Shown here piece after piece: positions 44,513 through 54,154 of a DNA stretch of 64,000 bases. The notes below the pieces were generated by a model, which saw only the letters and a program-made list of their open reading frames with translations, made no database searches and was not told the DNA's origin. A program made the position numbers and the translations under genes. Source of the DNA: Arthrobacter globiformis (GTDB lineage: Bacteria > Actinomycetota > Actinomycetes > Actinomycetales > Micrococcaceae); contig NZ_JAUSXI010000001.1 in the NCBI RefSeq assembly GCF_030815865.1, positions 3,534,001 through 3,598,000 on the forward strand. Direction: 5' to 3'. Numbering within the stretch: position 1 is the first letter of the stretch; each line of letters opens with the position of its first letter.

Positions 44513-47500
44513 CTAGACGTCCGCTCCCAGCCGCTGGCTGATGACGGTGGACACGCCGTCGCCCCGCATGGTCACGCCGTAGAGCGCGTCGGCCACCTCC
44601 ATGGTCCGCTTCTGGTGGGTAATCACAATCAGCTGGCTGGATTCGCGGAGTTCTTCGAAAATCGTAATGAGCCGGCCCAGGTTGGTGTCATCCAGGGCCG
44701 CTTCAACCTCGTCCATGACGTAGAACGGCGAGGGCCGTGCCTTGAAGATGGCCACGAGCAGGGCCACCGCGGTGAGCGACCGCTCGCCGCCGGAGAGCAG
44801 GGACAGCCGCTTGATTTTCTTGCCCGCGGGCCTGGCCTCCACCTCGATACCGGTAGTGAGCATGTCCGCGGGGTCAGTCAGGACCAGCCGGCCCTCACCG
44901 CCGGGGAAGAGCCGCCCGAAGACCCGCACAAACTGGGCCGAGGTGTCCGCAAAGGCCTCCGAGAAGACCTTCTGCACGCGGTCATCCACTTCCTTGATGA
45001 TGTCCAGCAGGTCCTTGCGGCTGGCCTTGAGGTCCTCCAGCTGGGTGCTGAGGAACTGGTGGCGTTCCTCCAGAGCGGCGAATTCCTCCAGCGCCAGGGG
45101 GTTGACCTTGCCCAGCGATGACAGGTCCCGTTCCGCCTTGCGGAGCCGCTTTTCCTGCTCCTCCCGGACGAACGGCACTCCCTCCACTACCGGCTGGCCC
45201 CCGGCATCGACCTGTGTCCGCAGCGCCGCCCACTTGTCTGTGGAAGCGGCGGCGGGCAGGGGCACCGGCTGGTCCGGCCCGTAGTCTGCCACGAGCTGGT
45301 CCGCCGTCAGCCCCAGATCCTCCACCGACTTCGTTTCCAGCGCCTCGATCCGGAGCCGCTGCTGGGCACGGGCCAGCTCGTCGCGGTGCACGGAGTTGGT
45401 CAGCTCCGCGAGTTCGCGGCCAAGTATATCGTTGGCCCTGCGGATGTCGGCCAGTTCCCGGTCCCGCTGCTCCCGGACCTGCTCGGCGAGGTCCCGCTCC
45501 CGGCCGGCCAGCTCAACGGAGACGTCGCTGAACCGGATCAGCTGCTCCGCCGCGGCCGAGACTGCCGCCGCCCGCTTGGACTGGATCCTTCGGCGGCGCG
45601 CCCGTTCGGCCGCCTGCTCACGCGCCCGGCGTTCCGAGGCCGCCGCCCGTTCCAGCGAAGCGGCCCGGTTGCGGATTGCCGTGAGCTGTTCTTCCCGGCT
45701 CCGCAGGGACAGCCGGGCTTCCATTTCGGCGGACCGTGCCTGGGATGCGGCCAGGGCCAGCGCGTCCCGCTGTTCGGTGGACGGTTCCTCTTCGGCGGGC
45801 GCATCCTGTGCCGCCGCAAGCCGGGCGGTCACCGCCGTCAGCGCCTCCTGCTCAGTGACGATGTTTGCCTCGGCGCGGGCCAGCGACGCGGCCAGCCGTT
45901 CGCTTTCGCCGACGGCGCTGCGCAGGACCGAGTTAAGGTGGCCCAGCCGTTCGGCCACCGCTGCCAGCCGGGCATCCGATTCATGCAGGCGCTCCAGCGC
46001 GGCGTCCGCGCGTTCCTGCGCCTCGGCGCGCCGGGCCTCGGCGGCAGCCAGGGCAAAGCGGCACTGTTCCATCCCGGCGGTGACCGCCGTCAGGCGGGAC
46101 GCGGCGTCGTCGACGGCGGCCTGCACCTCAAGCAGTGAGGGTGCCTTCGCGGAACCACCGGTGACGGTCAAAGCGGTGAACACGTCGCCGGCAAGCGTCA
46201 CGGCGGTAAGGTCGGGACGCCCGGCGACCAGCTCCGCCGCCGTGTCATGATCCTCGACGACGGCGGTGGCAGCGAGCAGTGCACGCACGGCCGCCGCCGT
46301 GGTTCCGGAGGCCGTTACCAGGTCCGCCGCCGGGCGGGCCCCGGCCGGCAGGGCACCGTTTCCTGCAGCGGGTTTTCCTGCGGCAGCGGGCGCTCCTGCG
46401 GGAGGTGCCGCTTCCTCGAGCAGCAGCGTGGCGCGGCCGGCGTCGTCGTCCCTGAGGAGACGGACCAATTCTGCTGCCGTTCCGGCGTCCCGCACCACGA
46501 TGGCATCCGAAGCGCTGCCCAGGGCTGCAGCAACGGCGGCCTCATAGCCCGGTTCAACGGTCAGTGCCGTCGCCAGCGGGCCGACGGTGCCAGCCACCCC
46601 GGCACCGAGGACATGCTCGGAGCCGTCTTTACGGTTGAGGCCCAGCTGAAGGGCCTCGTGCCGCGCCCTCAGCGCGTCCCGTTCGCGGACGGCGTCGCGC
46701 TCGGCGCTTTTCAGCGAGTCGATCTCGGCGAGGATGCCGTCGAGGGCGGCGCTGGCGTCCTCGTATTCGGCATCAAGGGTTTCCTCGCCGTCCTCGACGC
46801 CTGCCACCTGCGATTCCAGCGCGGTGAACTCGGACCGGGCATGCCGGCGGCGCTCATCGCCGGCGGCCAGGGACTCGCGCAGCCTGCCCACTTCGGCTTG
46901 GGCAGATTCCACCTTTGACCGCGCCGCGCCCACCTGGCCGGCCAGCCGTGCCAGGCCCTCACGCCGGTCGGCGGCCGCCCGCAGCGCGGCGGTGAGCCGC
47001 TTCTCCTCGGCCGCCGCGGCATCCTCAGCCGCTGACTTGGCGGCGGTGGCGGCTTCGAGCCGGGCGCGCCCCGCGAGGATGTCCTTTTCCAGGTCCGACT
47101 GCTCGCCGCGGACCCGTGCGGCCTGCCGCTCCAGCTGGTCCGGGTCCCGGCCCGGCTCCGGCGCTGGATCCGCGGATCCCAGCAGGCGGCAGCGTTCGTG
47201 GGCCAGGGACGCGAGGGCGCGCAGCCGCTCCCGTCCTGCGGACAGCTGGTACCACGTGTCCCGGGCGGCGTTCAGCTGCGGGGTCGCCTCCGCCGCAAGC
47301 TGCTCCAGGGAGGCCTGCCGCCGGCGGCCTTCCGCAAGCTGGGTTTCGACGACGGCGCGCCGCGCCTTGAGCGCGGACTCGTCGGCGATGTCCTGTGCAA
47401 GGGTGTTCTGGAGCTGGACAAGGTCATCGGCCAGCAGCCTGGCGCGGGCGTCGCGGACCTCGAACTGGACGGTCTGCGCGCGCCGTGCGACCTCTGCCTG

Positions 47501-48121
47501 CTTGCCAAGCGGTGTGAGCTGCCGGCGGATTTCCCCGGTCAGGTCGCTGAGCCGCTGGAGGTTGGCCTGCATTGCCTCCAGCTTTCTGACGGTCTTCTCC
47601 TTGCGCCGCCGGTGTTTGAGGATGCCGGCGGCTTCTTCGATGAAGCCCCTGCGGTCCTCGGGAGTGGCGTGCAGCACCCGGTCCAGCTGCCCCTGTCCCA
47701 CGATGACGTGCATTTCGCGGCCGAGTCCGGAGTCGGAGAGGAGTTCCTGGATGTCCAGGAGCCGGCACGCCGAGCCGTTGATGGCGTACTCGGAACCGCC
47801 GGTGCGGAAGAGCGTGCGCGAGATGGTGACTTCGCTGTACTCGATCGGCAGGGCGCCGTCGGCGTTGTCGATGGTGAGCGAGACGTGCGCCCGGCCCAGG
47901 GGCGGGCGGCCGGACGTGCCGGCAAAGATGACGTCCTCCATCTTGCCGCCGCGGAGGGTTTTGGCACCTTGTTCCCCCATGACCCAGGCCAGGGCGTCCA
48001 CGACGTTGGACTTGCCCGAGCCGTTGGGCCCGACGACTGCCGTGACGCCGGGCTCAAAGTCGAACGTCGTGGCCGACGCAAACGACTTGAAGCCCCGGAC
48101 GGTCAGACTTTTGAGGTGCAA
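44513..48121 (-). CDS. smc: Chromosome segregation protein SMC
   Basis: The 1202-aa ATPase has the Walker A head GPNGSGKSNVVDALAWVMGEQGAKTLRGG (about 33-62), long coiled coils (about 170-500 and 680-1010), an alanine/proline-rich hinge insertion near residues 590, and the C-terminal head with LLSGGERSLTAVALLVAIF (about 1105) and the Walker B YVMDEVEAALDD. It compacts and organises the chromosome with ScpAB, which are not in the window. Start is TTG at 48121 with GGAG upstream; MHLKSLTVRGFKSFA is the canonical N terminus. Confidence 0.96.
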   Translation of the reverse strand: MHLKSLTVRGFKSFASATTFDFEPGVTAVVGPNGSGKSNVVDALAWVMGEQGAKTLRGGKMEDVIFAGTSGRPPLGRAHVSLTIDNADGALPIEYSEVTISRTLFRTGGSEYAINGSACRLLDIQELLSDSGLGREMHVIVGQGQLDRVLHATPEDRRGFIEEAAGILKHRRRKEKTVRKLEAMQANLQRLSDLTGEIRRQLTPLGKQAEVARRAQTVQFEVRDARARLLADDLVQLQNTLAQDIADESALKARRAVVETQLAEGRRRQASLEQLAAEATPQLNAARDTWYQLSAGRERLRALASLAHERCRLLGSADPAPEPGRDPDQLERQAARVRGEQSDLEKDILAGRARLEAATAAKSAAEDAAAAEEKRLTAALRAAADRREGLARLAGQVGAARSKVESAQAEVGRLRESLAAGDERRRHARSEFTALESQVAGVEDGEETLDAEYEDASAALDGILAEIDSLKSAERDAVRERDALRARHEALQLGLNRKDGSEHVLGAGVAGTVGPLATALTVEPGYEAAVAAALGSASDAIVVRDAGTAAELVRLLRDDDAGRATLLLEEAAPPAGAPAAAGKPAAGNGALPAGARPAADLVTASGTTAAAVRALLAATAVVEDHDTAAELVAGRPDLTAVTLAGDVFTALTVTGGSAKAPSLLEVQAAVDDAASRLTAVTAGMEQCRFALAAAEARRAEAQERADAALERLHESDARLAAVAERLGHLNSVLRSAVGESERLAASLARAEANIVTEQEALTAVTARLAAAQDAPAEEEPSTEQRDALALAASQARSAEMEARLSLRSREEQLTAIRNRAASLERAAASERRAREQAAERARRRRIQSKRAAAVSAAAEQLIRFSDVSVELAGRERDLAEQVREQRDRELADIRRANDILGRELAELTNSVHRDELARAQQRLRIEALETKSVEDLGLTADQLVADYGPDQPVPLPAAASTDKWAALRTQVDAGGQPVVEGVPFVREEQEKRLRKAERDLSSLGKVNPLALEEFAALEERHQFLSTQLEDLKASRKDLLDIIKEVDDRVQKVFSEAFADTSAQFVRVFGRLFPGGEGRLVLTDPADMLTTGIEVEARPAGKKIKRLSLLSGGERSLTAVALLVAIFKARPSPFYVMDEVEAALDDTNLGRLITIFEELRESSQLIVITHQKRTMEVADALYGVTMRGDGVSTVISQRLGADV

Positions 48122-48241
48122 AGTTTCAGATCTCCATAGGTGGCGGCAGCGGGTGCTGGTCCTCCACCAAATCTACTGGCTAGGAGGTCGGGATCCCCGG
48201 ATTTACGGCGTTCCGGGCCTTTTCAGCCAAGGTGTCAATGG

Positions 48242-49213
48242 TCACCAGCGGCCGTTGCGCGGCCGCGGCTGGCACACAGGGCAGGTGTAGGAGGAACGGT
48301 TCATGAACTGCTCGCGCTTCATGATGCTGACGATTCCGGCGGCAGCACAGCGCCTGCATTCCTCCCCCTCCCTGCCGTAGGCATTGAGGGACCGCTCAAA
48401 GTAACCGGACGCGCCGTTGACGTTGACGTACAGCGAATCGAAGCTGGTGCCGCCGGCGGCCAGGGCATCGGCCATCACGTCCCGGGCAGAGGCGAGGACG
48501 CGTTCGGCTTCAGTCCGCCGGAGAGTGTCGGTGGGCCGTGCATAGTGCAGCTTTGCCCGCCACAGGGCCTCGTCAGCGTATATGTTGCCGATCCCGGACA
48601 CGAGCCCCTGGTCCAGCAGTGCGCGTTTCAGCCCTGTCTTCCGCTTCCGGAGGCGGCGGTAGAAGGTGTCAAAGGAAAAGTGCGGGTCCAGGGGGTCACG
48701 CGCGATGTGCGCAGCTTCCTCCGCAATGACCGGCACCGGGTCCTCCGCGATCCCGCCCGGTCCGCCGTCGTCCGTGGGAACAAGAGTGGTGACGAACAGG
48801 CCGCCGAAGATCCGCTGGTCCACGAACCGCAACTGCTCCGGCATGGTTCCCTCCGGACTCAGCCGCAGGCGGATCTTCAGGTGTTTCTCGTCCGGAACGG
48901 AGCTGTCCTGCATCAGGAGCTGGCCGCTCATGCCGAGGTGGGCCATGAGCGCGACGCCCGGCAGCCCAGACATTCCGCTACCGGTATTGCCGCGCGGCAT
49001 GCCGTCTTCCTGCAGCGGCATCCAGAGGAACTTGCCCCGGCGGACGACATCGAGGACTTTGGCTCCCTCAAGGTTCCCGGCGAAATCCTCCGGCCCCAGC
49101 GCGTGCCGGCGCACGGACCTGGGGTCCACAACGTCGACGCCGGTGATGGTCCGGCCGCGGACCCAGTTGACCAGGCCGCGGCGGACCACCTCGACTTCGG
49201 GAAGTTCAGGCAC
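48242..49213 (-). CDS. mutM: Formamidopyrimidine-DNA glycosylase
   Basis: The 323-aa bifunctional glycosylase removes 8-oxoguanine. The N-terminal catalytic PELPEVE follows the GTG start. The H2TH region ([20 protein letters not shown]) and the C-terminal zinc finger (CRRC...CPVC) are complete. An insertion of about 20 residues rich in D, G and P lies near 155-175. The gene lies 6 nt after the rnc stop; a spacer of 120 nt separates it from smc. Confidence 0.94.
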   Translation of the reverse strand: MPELPEVEVVRRGLVNWVRGRTITGVDVVDPRSVRRHALGPEDFAGNLEGAKVLDVVRRGKFLWMPLQEDGMPRGNTGSGMSGLPGVALMAHLGMSGQLLMQDSSVPDEKHLKIRLRLSPEGTMPEQLRFVDQRIFGGLFVTTLVPTDDGGPGGIAEDPVPVIAEEAAHIARDPLDPHFSFDTFYRRLRKRKTGLKRALLDQGLVSGIGNIYADEALWRAKLHYARPTDTLRRTEAERVLASARDVMADALAAGGTSFDSLYVNVNGASGYFERSLNAYGREGEECRRCAAAGIVSIMKREQFMNRSSYTCPVCQPRPRNGRW

Positions 49214-49219
49214 CGGCGC

Positions 49220-49975
49220 TTAGCTGCCCGCGGCGGAATCCAACGGAGCCGCCGCTGCGTCTGCCGGTGCAGACTCCGCGCCAGAAACCTTGGACTCCAC
49301 GCCCGTAAGCTTCCGCCAGGCATCCGCGGCAGCTTCCTGCTCGGCTTCCTTCTTGGAGTGGCCGGAGCCCTTCCCGTAGGCAGTTCCGCCGATCTGGAGG
49401 ACGGCGACGAAGGTGCGCGCGTGGTCCGGGCCGGAGCCCTCGACAGCGTAGTAGATGCTGCCCAGCTGCCGTCCCGCGGCCAGCTCCTGGATGCTGGTTT
49501 TCCAGTCCGTGCCGGCGCCGAGGGCGGCGGCGTCCTTAAGGAGCGGTCCGACGAGGCGCATCACCAGCTGGCGGGCGGTCTCGATGTCGTTGGACACGTA
49601 GGTGGCGCCAATGAGGGCTTCCATGGTGTCGGCCAGAATCGAGGCCTTGTTCTTGCCTTCGGTGAGTTTCTCCCCCTGGCCGAGGTAAATGTAGTCCCCG
49701 ATGCCCAGGCTGCGGCCAATGCCGGCGAGGGCGCGCGTGCTCACCACGGCCGACCGGCGCTTGGCCAAGTCTCCCTCGGGGAGCGTCGGGTTGTCGCGGT
49801 ACAGCGCATCGGTGACGGAGAAGCCCAGGATGGAGTCGCCCAGGAACTCAAGGCGCTCGTTGGTGGGTATGCCGCCGTTTTCGTAGGCGTACGAACGGTG
49901 TGTCAGAGCAAGACGAAGCGTCCCGGCGTCAATGAAGACACCGAGACGCTTCAGAAGCTCTTCAGTTGAAGACAT
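49220..49975 (-). CDS. rnc: Ribonuclease III
   Basis: The 251-aa dsRNA endonuclease has the signature NERLEFLGDS (39-48), the acidic residues of DTMEALIGATYV, and a C-terminal dsRNA-binding domain (about 160-230; GKGSGHSKKEAEQEAAADAWRKL). A 20-residue alanine/aspartate-rich tail follows. It processes rRNA precursors. It sits between rpmF and mutM in the yceD-rpmF-rnc-mutM-smc row. Confidence 0.95.
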   Translation of the reverse strand: MSSTEELLKRLGVFIDAGTLRLALTHRSYAYENGGIPTNERLEFLGDSILGFSVTDALYRDNPTLPEGDLAKRRSAVVSTRALAGIGRSLGIGDYIYLGQGEKLTEGKNKASILADTMEALIGATYVSNDIETARQLVMRLVGPLLKDAAALGAGTDWKTSIQELAAGRQLGSIYYAVEGSGPDHARTFVAVLQIGGTAYGKGSGHSKKEAEQEAAADAWRKLTGVESKVSGAESAPADAAAAPLDSAAGS

Positions 49976-49996
49976 CCTGATCAGCTTGGAGGCCGA

Positions 49997-50200
49997 TTAG
50001 ACGTCCGCGACCTTGCGGCCCTTGTACTCAAGGAACAGCGCAGTGCCAGCCGAGTCGGTGACGACCTTTGCCTGGTGCGGCAGGCTGTAGGTGACCTGGC
50101 CGTTCTCGACGGTCTTCACCAGGTGGGGGGCAGTTGCCTTCCACTGGGAACGACGGGCGCGGGTATTCGAGCGAGACATTTTCCGCTTGGGAACAGCCAC
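49997..50200 (-). CDS. rpmF: 50S ribosomal protein L32
   Basis: The 67-aa protein starts [20 protein letters not shown], canonical L32, from a GTG. It has no cysteine, so it is the zinc-free type; zinc-free paralogs are usual in actinobacteria. The C-terminal part ([13 protein letters not shown]) extends beyond the core. It lies 36 nt from the upstream yceD stop. Confidence 0.95.
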   Translation of the reverse strand: MAVPKRKMSRSNTRARRSQWKATAPHLVKTVENGQVTYSLPHQAKVVTDSAGTALFLEYKGRKVADV

Positions 50201-50236
50201 GGCTAACTCATTTCTCTCTAGAAAAACACTTACAAA

Positions 50237-50758
50237 TCAATTTTGCCGGTCAGGCTTAGCCAGATCAGCCAGGGCAGCCCAGCGAGGATCTACGACCTCG
50301 TGGTGGTGCCCCGGATCGTCTTCCAGGCGCGCCCCGCATTCGGAGCACAGACCCTGGCAGTCTTCCCGGCACACCGGCTGGAACGGCAGCGCGGTCACGA
50401 CTGCGTCCCGCAACACCGGCTCAAGATCGATCAGATCGTGCTCGACTCGACGTTGCTCTTCATCGTCTTCCTCATTGGAAGGCAGTGCGCCTTCGTAGAA
50501 GAAAAGCTCTTGCACATTGACCTCAAGGTCATACGCAAGGGGATCCAGGCATCGGCCGCACTCGCCTTTTACCTCGGCGAGGGCGGTTCCTGATACCAGA
50601 ATTCCTTCGTGTACGGCCTCAAGCCTCAGGTCGAGCTCGATATCCGAGCCCTCCTGAACGCCAATGAGCGCCACGCCGAGATCCCCCGGCGCAGATACAT
50701 GTTCCGTCAGTGTACGCATGCTCCCCGGACTGCGTCCGAGGTCCTTGACATCGAGCAT
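50237..50758 (-). CDS. YceD family protein (DUF177)
   Basis: The 173-aa protein is the usual partner of rpmF. It has the CGRCLDPL block and a zinc-finger-like cluster CREDCQGLCSECG with following ARLEDDPGHHHE. YceD has been linked to 23S rRNA metabolism in other bacteria. The ATG at 50758 and a TTG at 50761 are adjacent; neither has an obvious ribosome binding site. Confidence 0.88.
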   Translation of the reverse strand: MLDVKDLGRSPGSMRTLTEHVSAPGDLGVALIGVQEGSDIELDLRLEAVHEGILVSGTALAEVKGECGRCLDPLAYDLEVNVQELFFYEGALPSNEEDDEEQRRVEHDLIDLEPVLRDAVVTALPFQPVCREDCQGLCSECGARLEDDPGHHHEVVDPRWAALADLAKPDRQN

Positions 50759-50867
50759 CAAGGGCGAACTTGCATCTCGTTTAATGAGAACTCCTGTTGA
50801 ACATATGACCGACGTACTATCTTAGCCTGAACTCCCTGACGGACTCAAACCGGATGCCACGCCGGGG

Positions 50868-50883
50868 CACGCGGCCGGCGTGC
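50868..50883. terminator. Hairpin in the coaD - yceD gap
   Basis: A short palindromic stem around GCACGC-GGCC-GCGTGC-like sequence lies in the 168-nt gap between yceD start and coaD stop, in a region that should carry the coaD terminator (read from the plus-coordinate side downward, upstream of neither start). Confidence 0.3.
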
Positions 50884-50929
50884 ACCGGAAACGTACCGGA
50901 CAAGCCTACCCCCTTCAGGGCTGCCCGGC

Positions 50930-51409
50930 CTAAGGCGCGCCGCCGGCGAGAAGCCGTTTCAGTACGGACCTGGGGACGTATTCGGAGACGCTGCCGCCCA
51001 GGGTGGCAACTTCCTTGATCAGGGTTGATGACAGATGAAGGTAGTGCGCCTCCGCTGGAAGGAACACGGTCTCCACTCCGCTCAGCTGGCGGTTCATCGT
51101 CGCCATGGGAAGTTCGTAGTCAAAGTCCGACGACGACCGCAGCCCCTTCACGATGGCGGACACGCCGCGCTGCCGGCAGTACTCCGCCAGGAGTCCCTCC
51201 CCGACGGGTTCCACGACGATGCCGCGCAGGGAGGCCAGTGTCTCCCTGGCCATCTCAATCCGTTCCTCCAGCGGAAACCGGTACTTCTTGGCATAGTTAG
51301 TGGACACGGCGACGATCACTTCATCAAACAGGCTCGCGGCTCTGGCAATGACCTCGAGGTGTCCATTGTGGATGGGGTCGAAGGAGCCTGGGCATACGGC
51401 GCGTCTCAT
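50930..51409 (-). CDS. coaD: Phosphopantetheine adenylyltransferase
   Basis: The 159-aa hexameric nucleotidyltransferase makes dephospho-CoA. The HxGH motif is in PGSFDPIHNGHLEVI (about 7-21), and the second signature is LSSTLIKEVATLGGSV. IVKGLRSSSDFDYE is also conserved. It is divergent from the aminotransferase gene and belongs with the CoA supply for fatty acid synthesis. Confidence 0.96.
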   Translation of the reverse strand: MRRAVCPGSFDPIHNGHLEVIARAASLFDEVIVAVSTNYAKKYRFPLEERIEMARETLASLRGIVVEPVGEGLLAEYCRQRGVSAIVKGLRSSSDFDYELPMATMNRQLSGVETVFLPAEAHYLHLSSTLIKEVATLGGSVSEYVPRSVLKRLLAGGAP

Positions 51410-51501
51410 GCTCCGAACCTACCGTATCCGCGGCCCGGGATACCATGACTTGGGCACCGGCAGGCCACGGGGCCGCGGCTGAACAGACAGGCAGGAAACC
51501 A

Positions 51502-52711
51502 ATGGCAGCAACACTTCCGGCGCCCTGGCAGCGTGCGGCCACCGGGGCGAACCTGCTGGCCAGTGACGGCGCTTTGGGCGTGACGATCTTCGAGGAAATG
51601 ACCACGCTGGCCATGCAGACCGGCGCCATCAACCTGGGGCAGGGATTCCCGGACGAGGACGGCCCCGCAGAGATCAAGGCGGCCGCCCAGGCATCGATCG
51701 CCGAAGGCTCCAACCAGTACGCGCCGGGCAAGGGGATCCCCCAGCTCCGGAAGGCCGTGTCCGCACACCAGAGGCGGTTCTACGGGCTGGAGCCAGACCC
51801 GGACACCGAAATTATCGTCACCACCGGCGCCACCGAGGCAATCGCCGCGTCGCTGCTGGCCTTCGTCGGCCCCGGCGATGAGGTCCTGACCTTCGAGCCG
51901 TTCTACGACTCCTACGGCGCGATCATCGGGCTCTCCGGCGCCACTCATGTGACCGCTCCGCTGCTGGCCCCCGATTTCCTGCCGGATTCCGCAGCCCTGG
52001 AGGCGGGCGTTCACCGACCGCACCAAAGTCGTGCTGCTGAACAACCCGCACAATCCGACCGGTGCGGTCTTCCCGCGCGAGGTGCTTCAGCGCGTCGTCG
52101 ACCTCGCCCGCAAGCATGACGCGATCATCATCACGGACGAGGTTTACGAGCACCTCACGTTCGGCGTCACCCACATTCCGGTGGCCACGCTGCCGGGGGC
52201 CGCCGACAGGACGGTCACCATTTCCTCGGCCGGCAAGACGTTCTCGTTCACAGGCTGGAAGGTCGGGTGGCTGAGCGGCCCGGAGGACCTCGTAGCGGCG
52301 GTCCGGACGGTGAAGCAGTTCCTCACCTACAGTTCCGGGACGCCGTTCCAGAGCGCCATCGCCACCGGACTGGCGCTGCCCGACGAGTTCTATGAGGGCA
52401 TCTCCACCACGCTGCGGAAAAAGCGCGACATCCTGAGTGAGGGGCTGCGCGCCGCCGGACTGGAGGTATTCACCCCCGACGGCACCTACTTCGTCAACGT
52501 GGACACCTCGCCGCTGGGGATCCGGGACTCGGTGGACCTGGCCCGCCGCCTGCCCGCGCTGGTGGGAGTGGCGGCCATCCCGGTGCCCGTGTTCTGCCAC
52601 CCCGAGGGCGCGGAACGGACGCGCAGCCTGCTGCGGTTCGCGTTCTGCAAACGCGACGAAGTACTTGAGGAGGCCGCCGCGCGGCTGGCGACCCTCCGGG
52701 ACAGGCTCTGA
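51502..52711 (+). pseudogene. PLP-dependent aminotransferase (class I), with one internal frameshift
   Basis: The N-terminal half (INLGQGFPDEDGP, YAPGKGIPQLRKAV, TTGATEAIAASLLAFVGPGDEVL) and the C-terminal half (NNPHNPTGAVFPREVL, DEVYEHLTF, FSFTGWKVGW with the Schiff-base lysine in SSAGKTFS) lie in different frames. One extra G in GGG at 52005-52007 breaks codon 168 (LEAAFTDRTKV expected). Corrected length is about 402 aa. The sequence resembles N-succinyldiaminopimelate aminotransferase (DapC) and kynurenine/glutamine transaminases (YbdL-like). AGGAAACCA precedes the ATG. Two bases separate its stop from the next ATG. Confidence 0.85.
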
Positions 52712-52713
52712 CC

Positions 52714-53499
52714 ATGGCCGACGGCGGCGCCCGGGCATCGCGCTTCCTGCGCGCCACCGGCCAGCACGCCGTCATAGAACCGGATACCTACACTGACGGC
52801 GGTTTCGTGCTCAGCATCGGCGGCGCCGAGCAGTCACACGTGGACCTGGCCGACCCCGAGGACATCTTCTACGAATACCTGCGCCGCATCGGGCACATCG
52901 TGGACCTCGCCGCTCCGTGGGGTGAACCCATCCGCGCGCTCCATCTGGGCGCCGGCGCCCTGACCCTGGCGCGGTACATCCAGGCGACCCGCCCCGGCTC
53001 CGTGCAGTACACCGTAGAGCTGGAGCGGGAGCTGCTGGACTTCGTGCTGGAGCGGCTGCCGCTGCCGGACGGCACCGAACTGCATGCCGTTATCGGCGAC
53101 GCACGCGCTGCCCTGGCCGAGCTGCCCGCGGACCTGCGTTTCGACGTCGTCATCCTTGACATCTTTTCCGGCCCGGAGGCGCCGGCGCATATCGCCTGCG
53201 CCGAGTTCTACCAGGAGGCCGCAGCGGTCCTTGCGGAACGGGGCGTGCTGATCGTGAATGTCGGCGACGAGCCCGGCCTGACACTCGTCCGGAGCCAGGT
53301 GGCTGCGCTGCGGAAGACGATGACGGACGTCGCAGCCTGCGCCGAGGCGGGCATGTTCACGGGCAAGTATCCGGGGAACATCATTCTTGCCGGCACCCGC
53401 GGGCCGTGGCCGCCCGAGTGGACCGCCGCCCTGACGGCCCGCGGCCCCCATCCCGCCAAGGTCCTGGCGGGCGTGGAACTGGACGGTCTATCGGACTAA
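52714..53499 (+). CDS. Spermidine synthase-like protein
   Basis: The 261-aa Rossmann protein has LHLGAGALTLARYIQATRPG (SAM-type nucleotide motif), an acidic residue at the end of strand 2 (YTVELERELLDF), GDARAAL and VVILDIFSG. The N-terminal beta-strand region GGFVLSIGGAEQSHVDLADP resembles polyamine aminopropyltransferases. The usual catalytic aspartate context DSSDP is replaced by DIFSG, so aminopropyl transfer is doubtful; a methyltransferase-like role is possible. It directly follows the aminotransferase gene and converges on rsmD. Confidence 0.72.
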   Translation: MADGGARASRFLRATGQHAVIEPDTYTDGGFVLSIGGAEQSHVDLADPEDIFYEYLRRIGHIVDLAAPWGEPIRALHLGAGALTLARYIQATRPGSVQYTVELERELLDFVLERLPLPDGTELHAVIGDARAALAELPADLRFDVVILDIFSGPEAPAHIACAEFYQEAAAVLAERGVLIVNVGDEPGLTLVRSQVAALRKTMTDVAACAEAGMFTGKYPGNIILAGTRGPWPPEWTAALTARGPHPAKVLAGVELDGLSD

Positions 53500-53503
53500 C
53501 AGC

Positions 53504-54109
53504 TCAGTCCTCAGCCTCCAGCGCGAGGTCCACATCCTGGCCGCTGGAGGGTTCGGCGTACCACAGCCGTGTCTCGCCGTATTTCTTCTCGGCAAAGCGC
53601 TCCAGGCCGTCCGGCCATCCGGGTTCGCTGGTGCGCGACGACCGTTCGACCACCACGACTGCCCCGTCGTTGAGATGCGGGGCAAGCTTTGCCAGGACAG
53701 ACGCCAGCTCGGGCTCACCGAGGGGGTAAGGCGGGTCCAGGAACGCTACGTCCCATGTGGTATCCCCGGCCGTGCGTTCGAGGAAGGACTCCACCTTGGA
53801 GCGGTGCACCGTGACGGCCTTCCGGCCCAGCACTCCATTGATGAGGTCCGCGTTCCGCTGGCATACAGCGCTGGCCTTCGCGTCGAACTCCACGAGATCG
53901 ACCGTGTCCGCTCCCCTGCTGGCGCTCTCGACCCCCAGCGCCCCGGATCCGGCGTACAGGTCCAGGACGCGGGCGCCGCCGAGCACGTTGAACGCGTCCA
54001 GCCTGGAAAACAGCGCCTCCTTGACCCGGTCCGTAGTGGGACGCGTCATTGAACCTGGCACGTTGGCCAGCGCGGTTCCGCCCGCGGCACCGGCAACGAT
54101 CCTGCTCAT
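53504..54109 (-). CDS. rsmD: 16S rRNA (guanine(966)-N(2))-methyltransferase RsmD
   Basis: The 201-aa protein begins MSRIVAGAAGG and has RPTTDRVKEALFSRL, the SAM motif VLDLYAGSGALGVESASRGA and the N6/N2-methylase motif FLDPPYPLG. It methylates G966 of 16S rRNA. The typical partner coaD lies 2 kb away. It follows recG with 45 nt spacing. Confidence 0.93.
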   Translation of the reverse strand: MSRIVAGAAGGTALANVPGSMTRPTTDRVKEALFSRLDAFNVLGGARVLDLYAGSGALGVESASRGADTVDLVEFDAKASAVCQRNADLINGVLGRKAVTVHRSKVESFLERTAGDTTWDVAFLDPPYPLGEPELASVLAKLAPHLNDGAVVVVERSSRTSEPGWPDGLERFAEKKYGETRLWYAEPSSGQDVDLALEAED

Positions 54110-54154
54110 GCCCCATCCCCCGCCCGTGACGGTCCGGGTGGCAGGTGGATCGTG

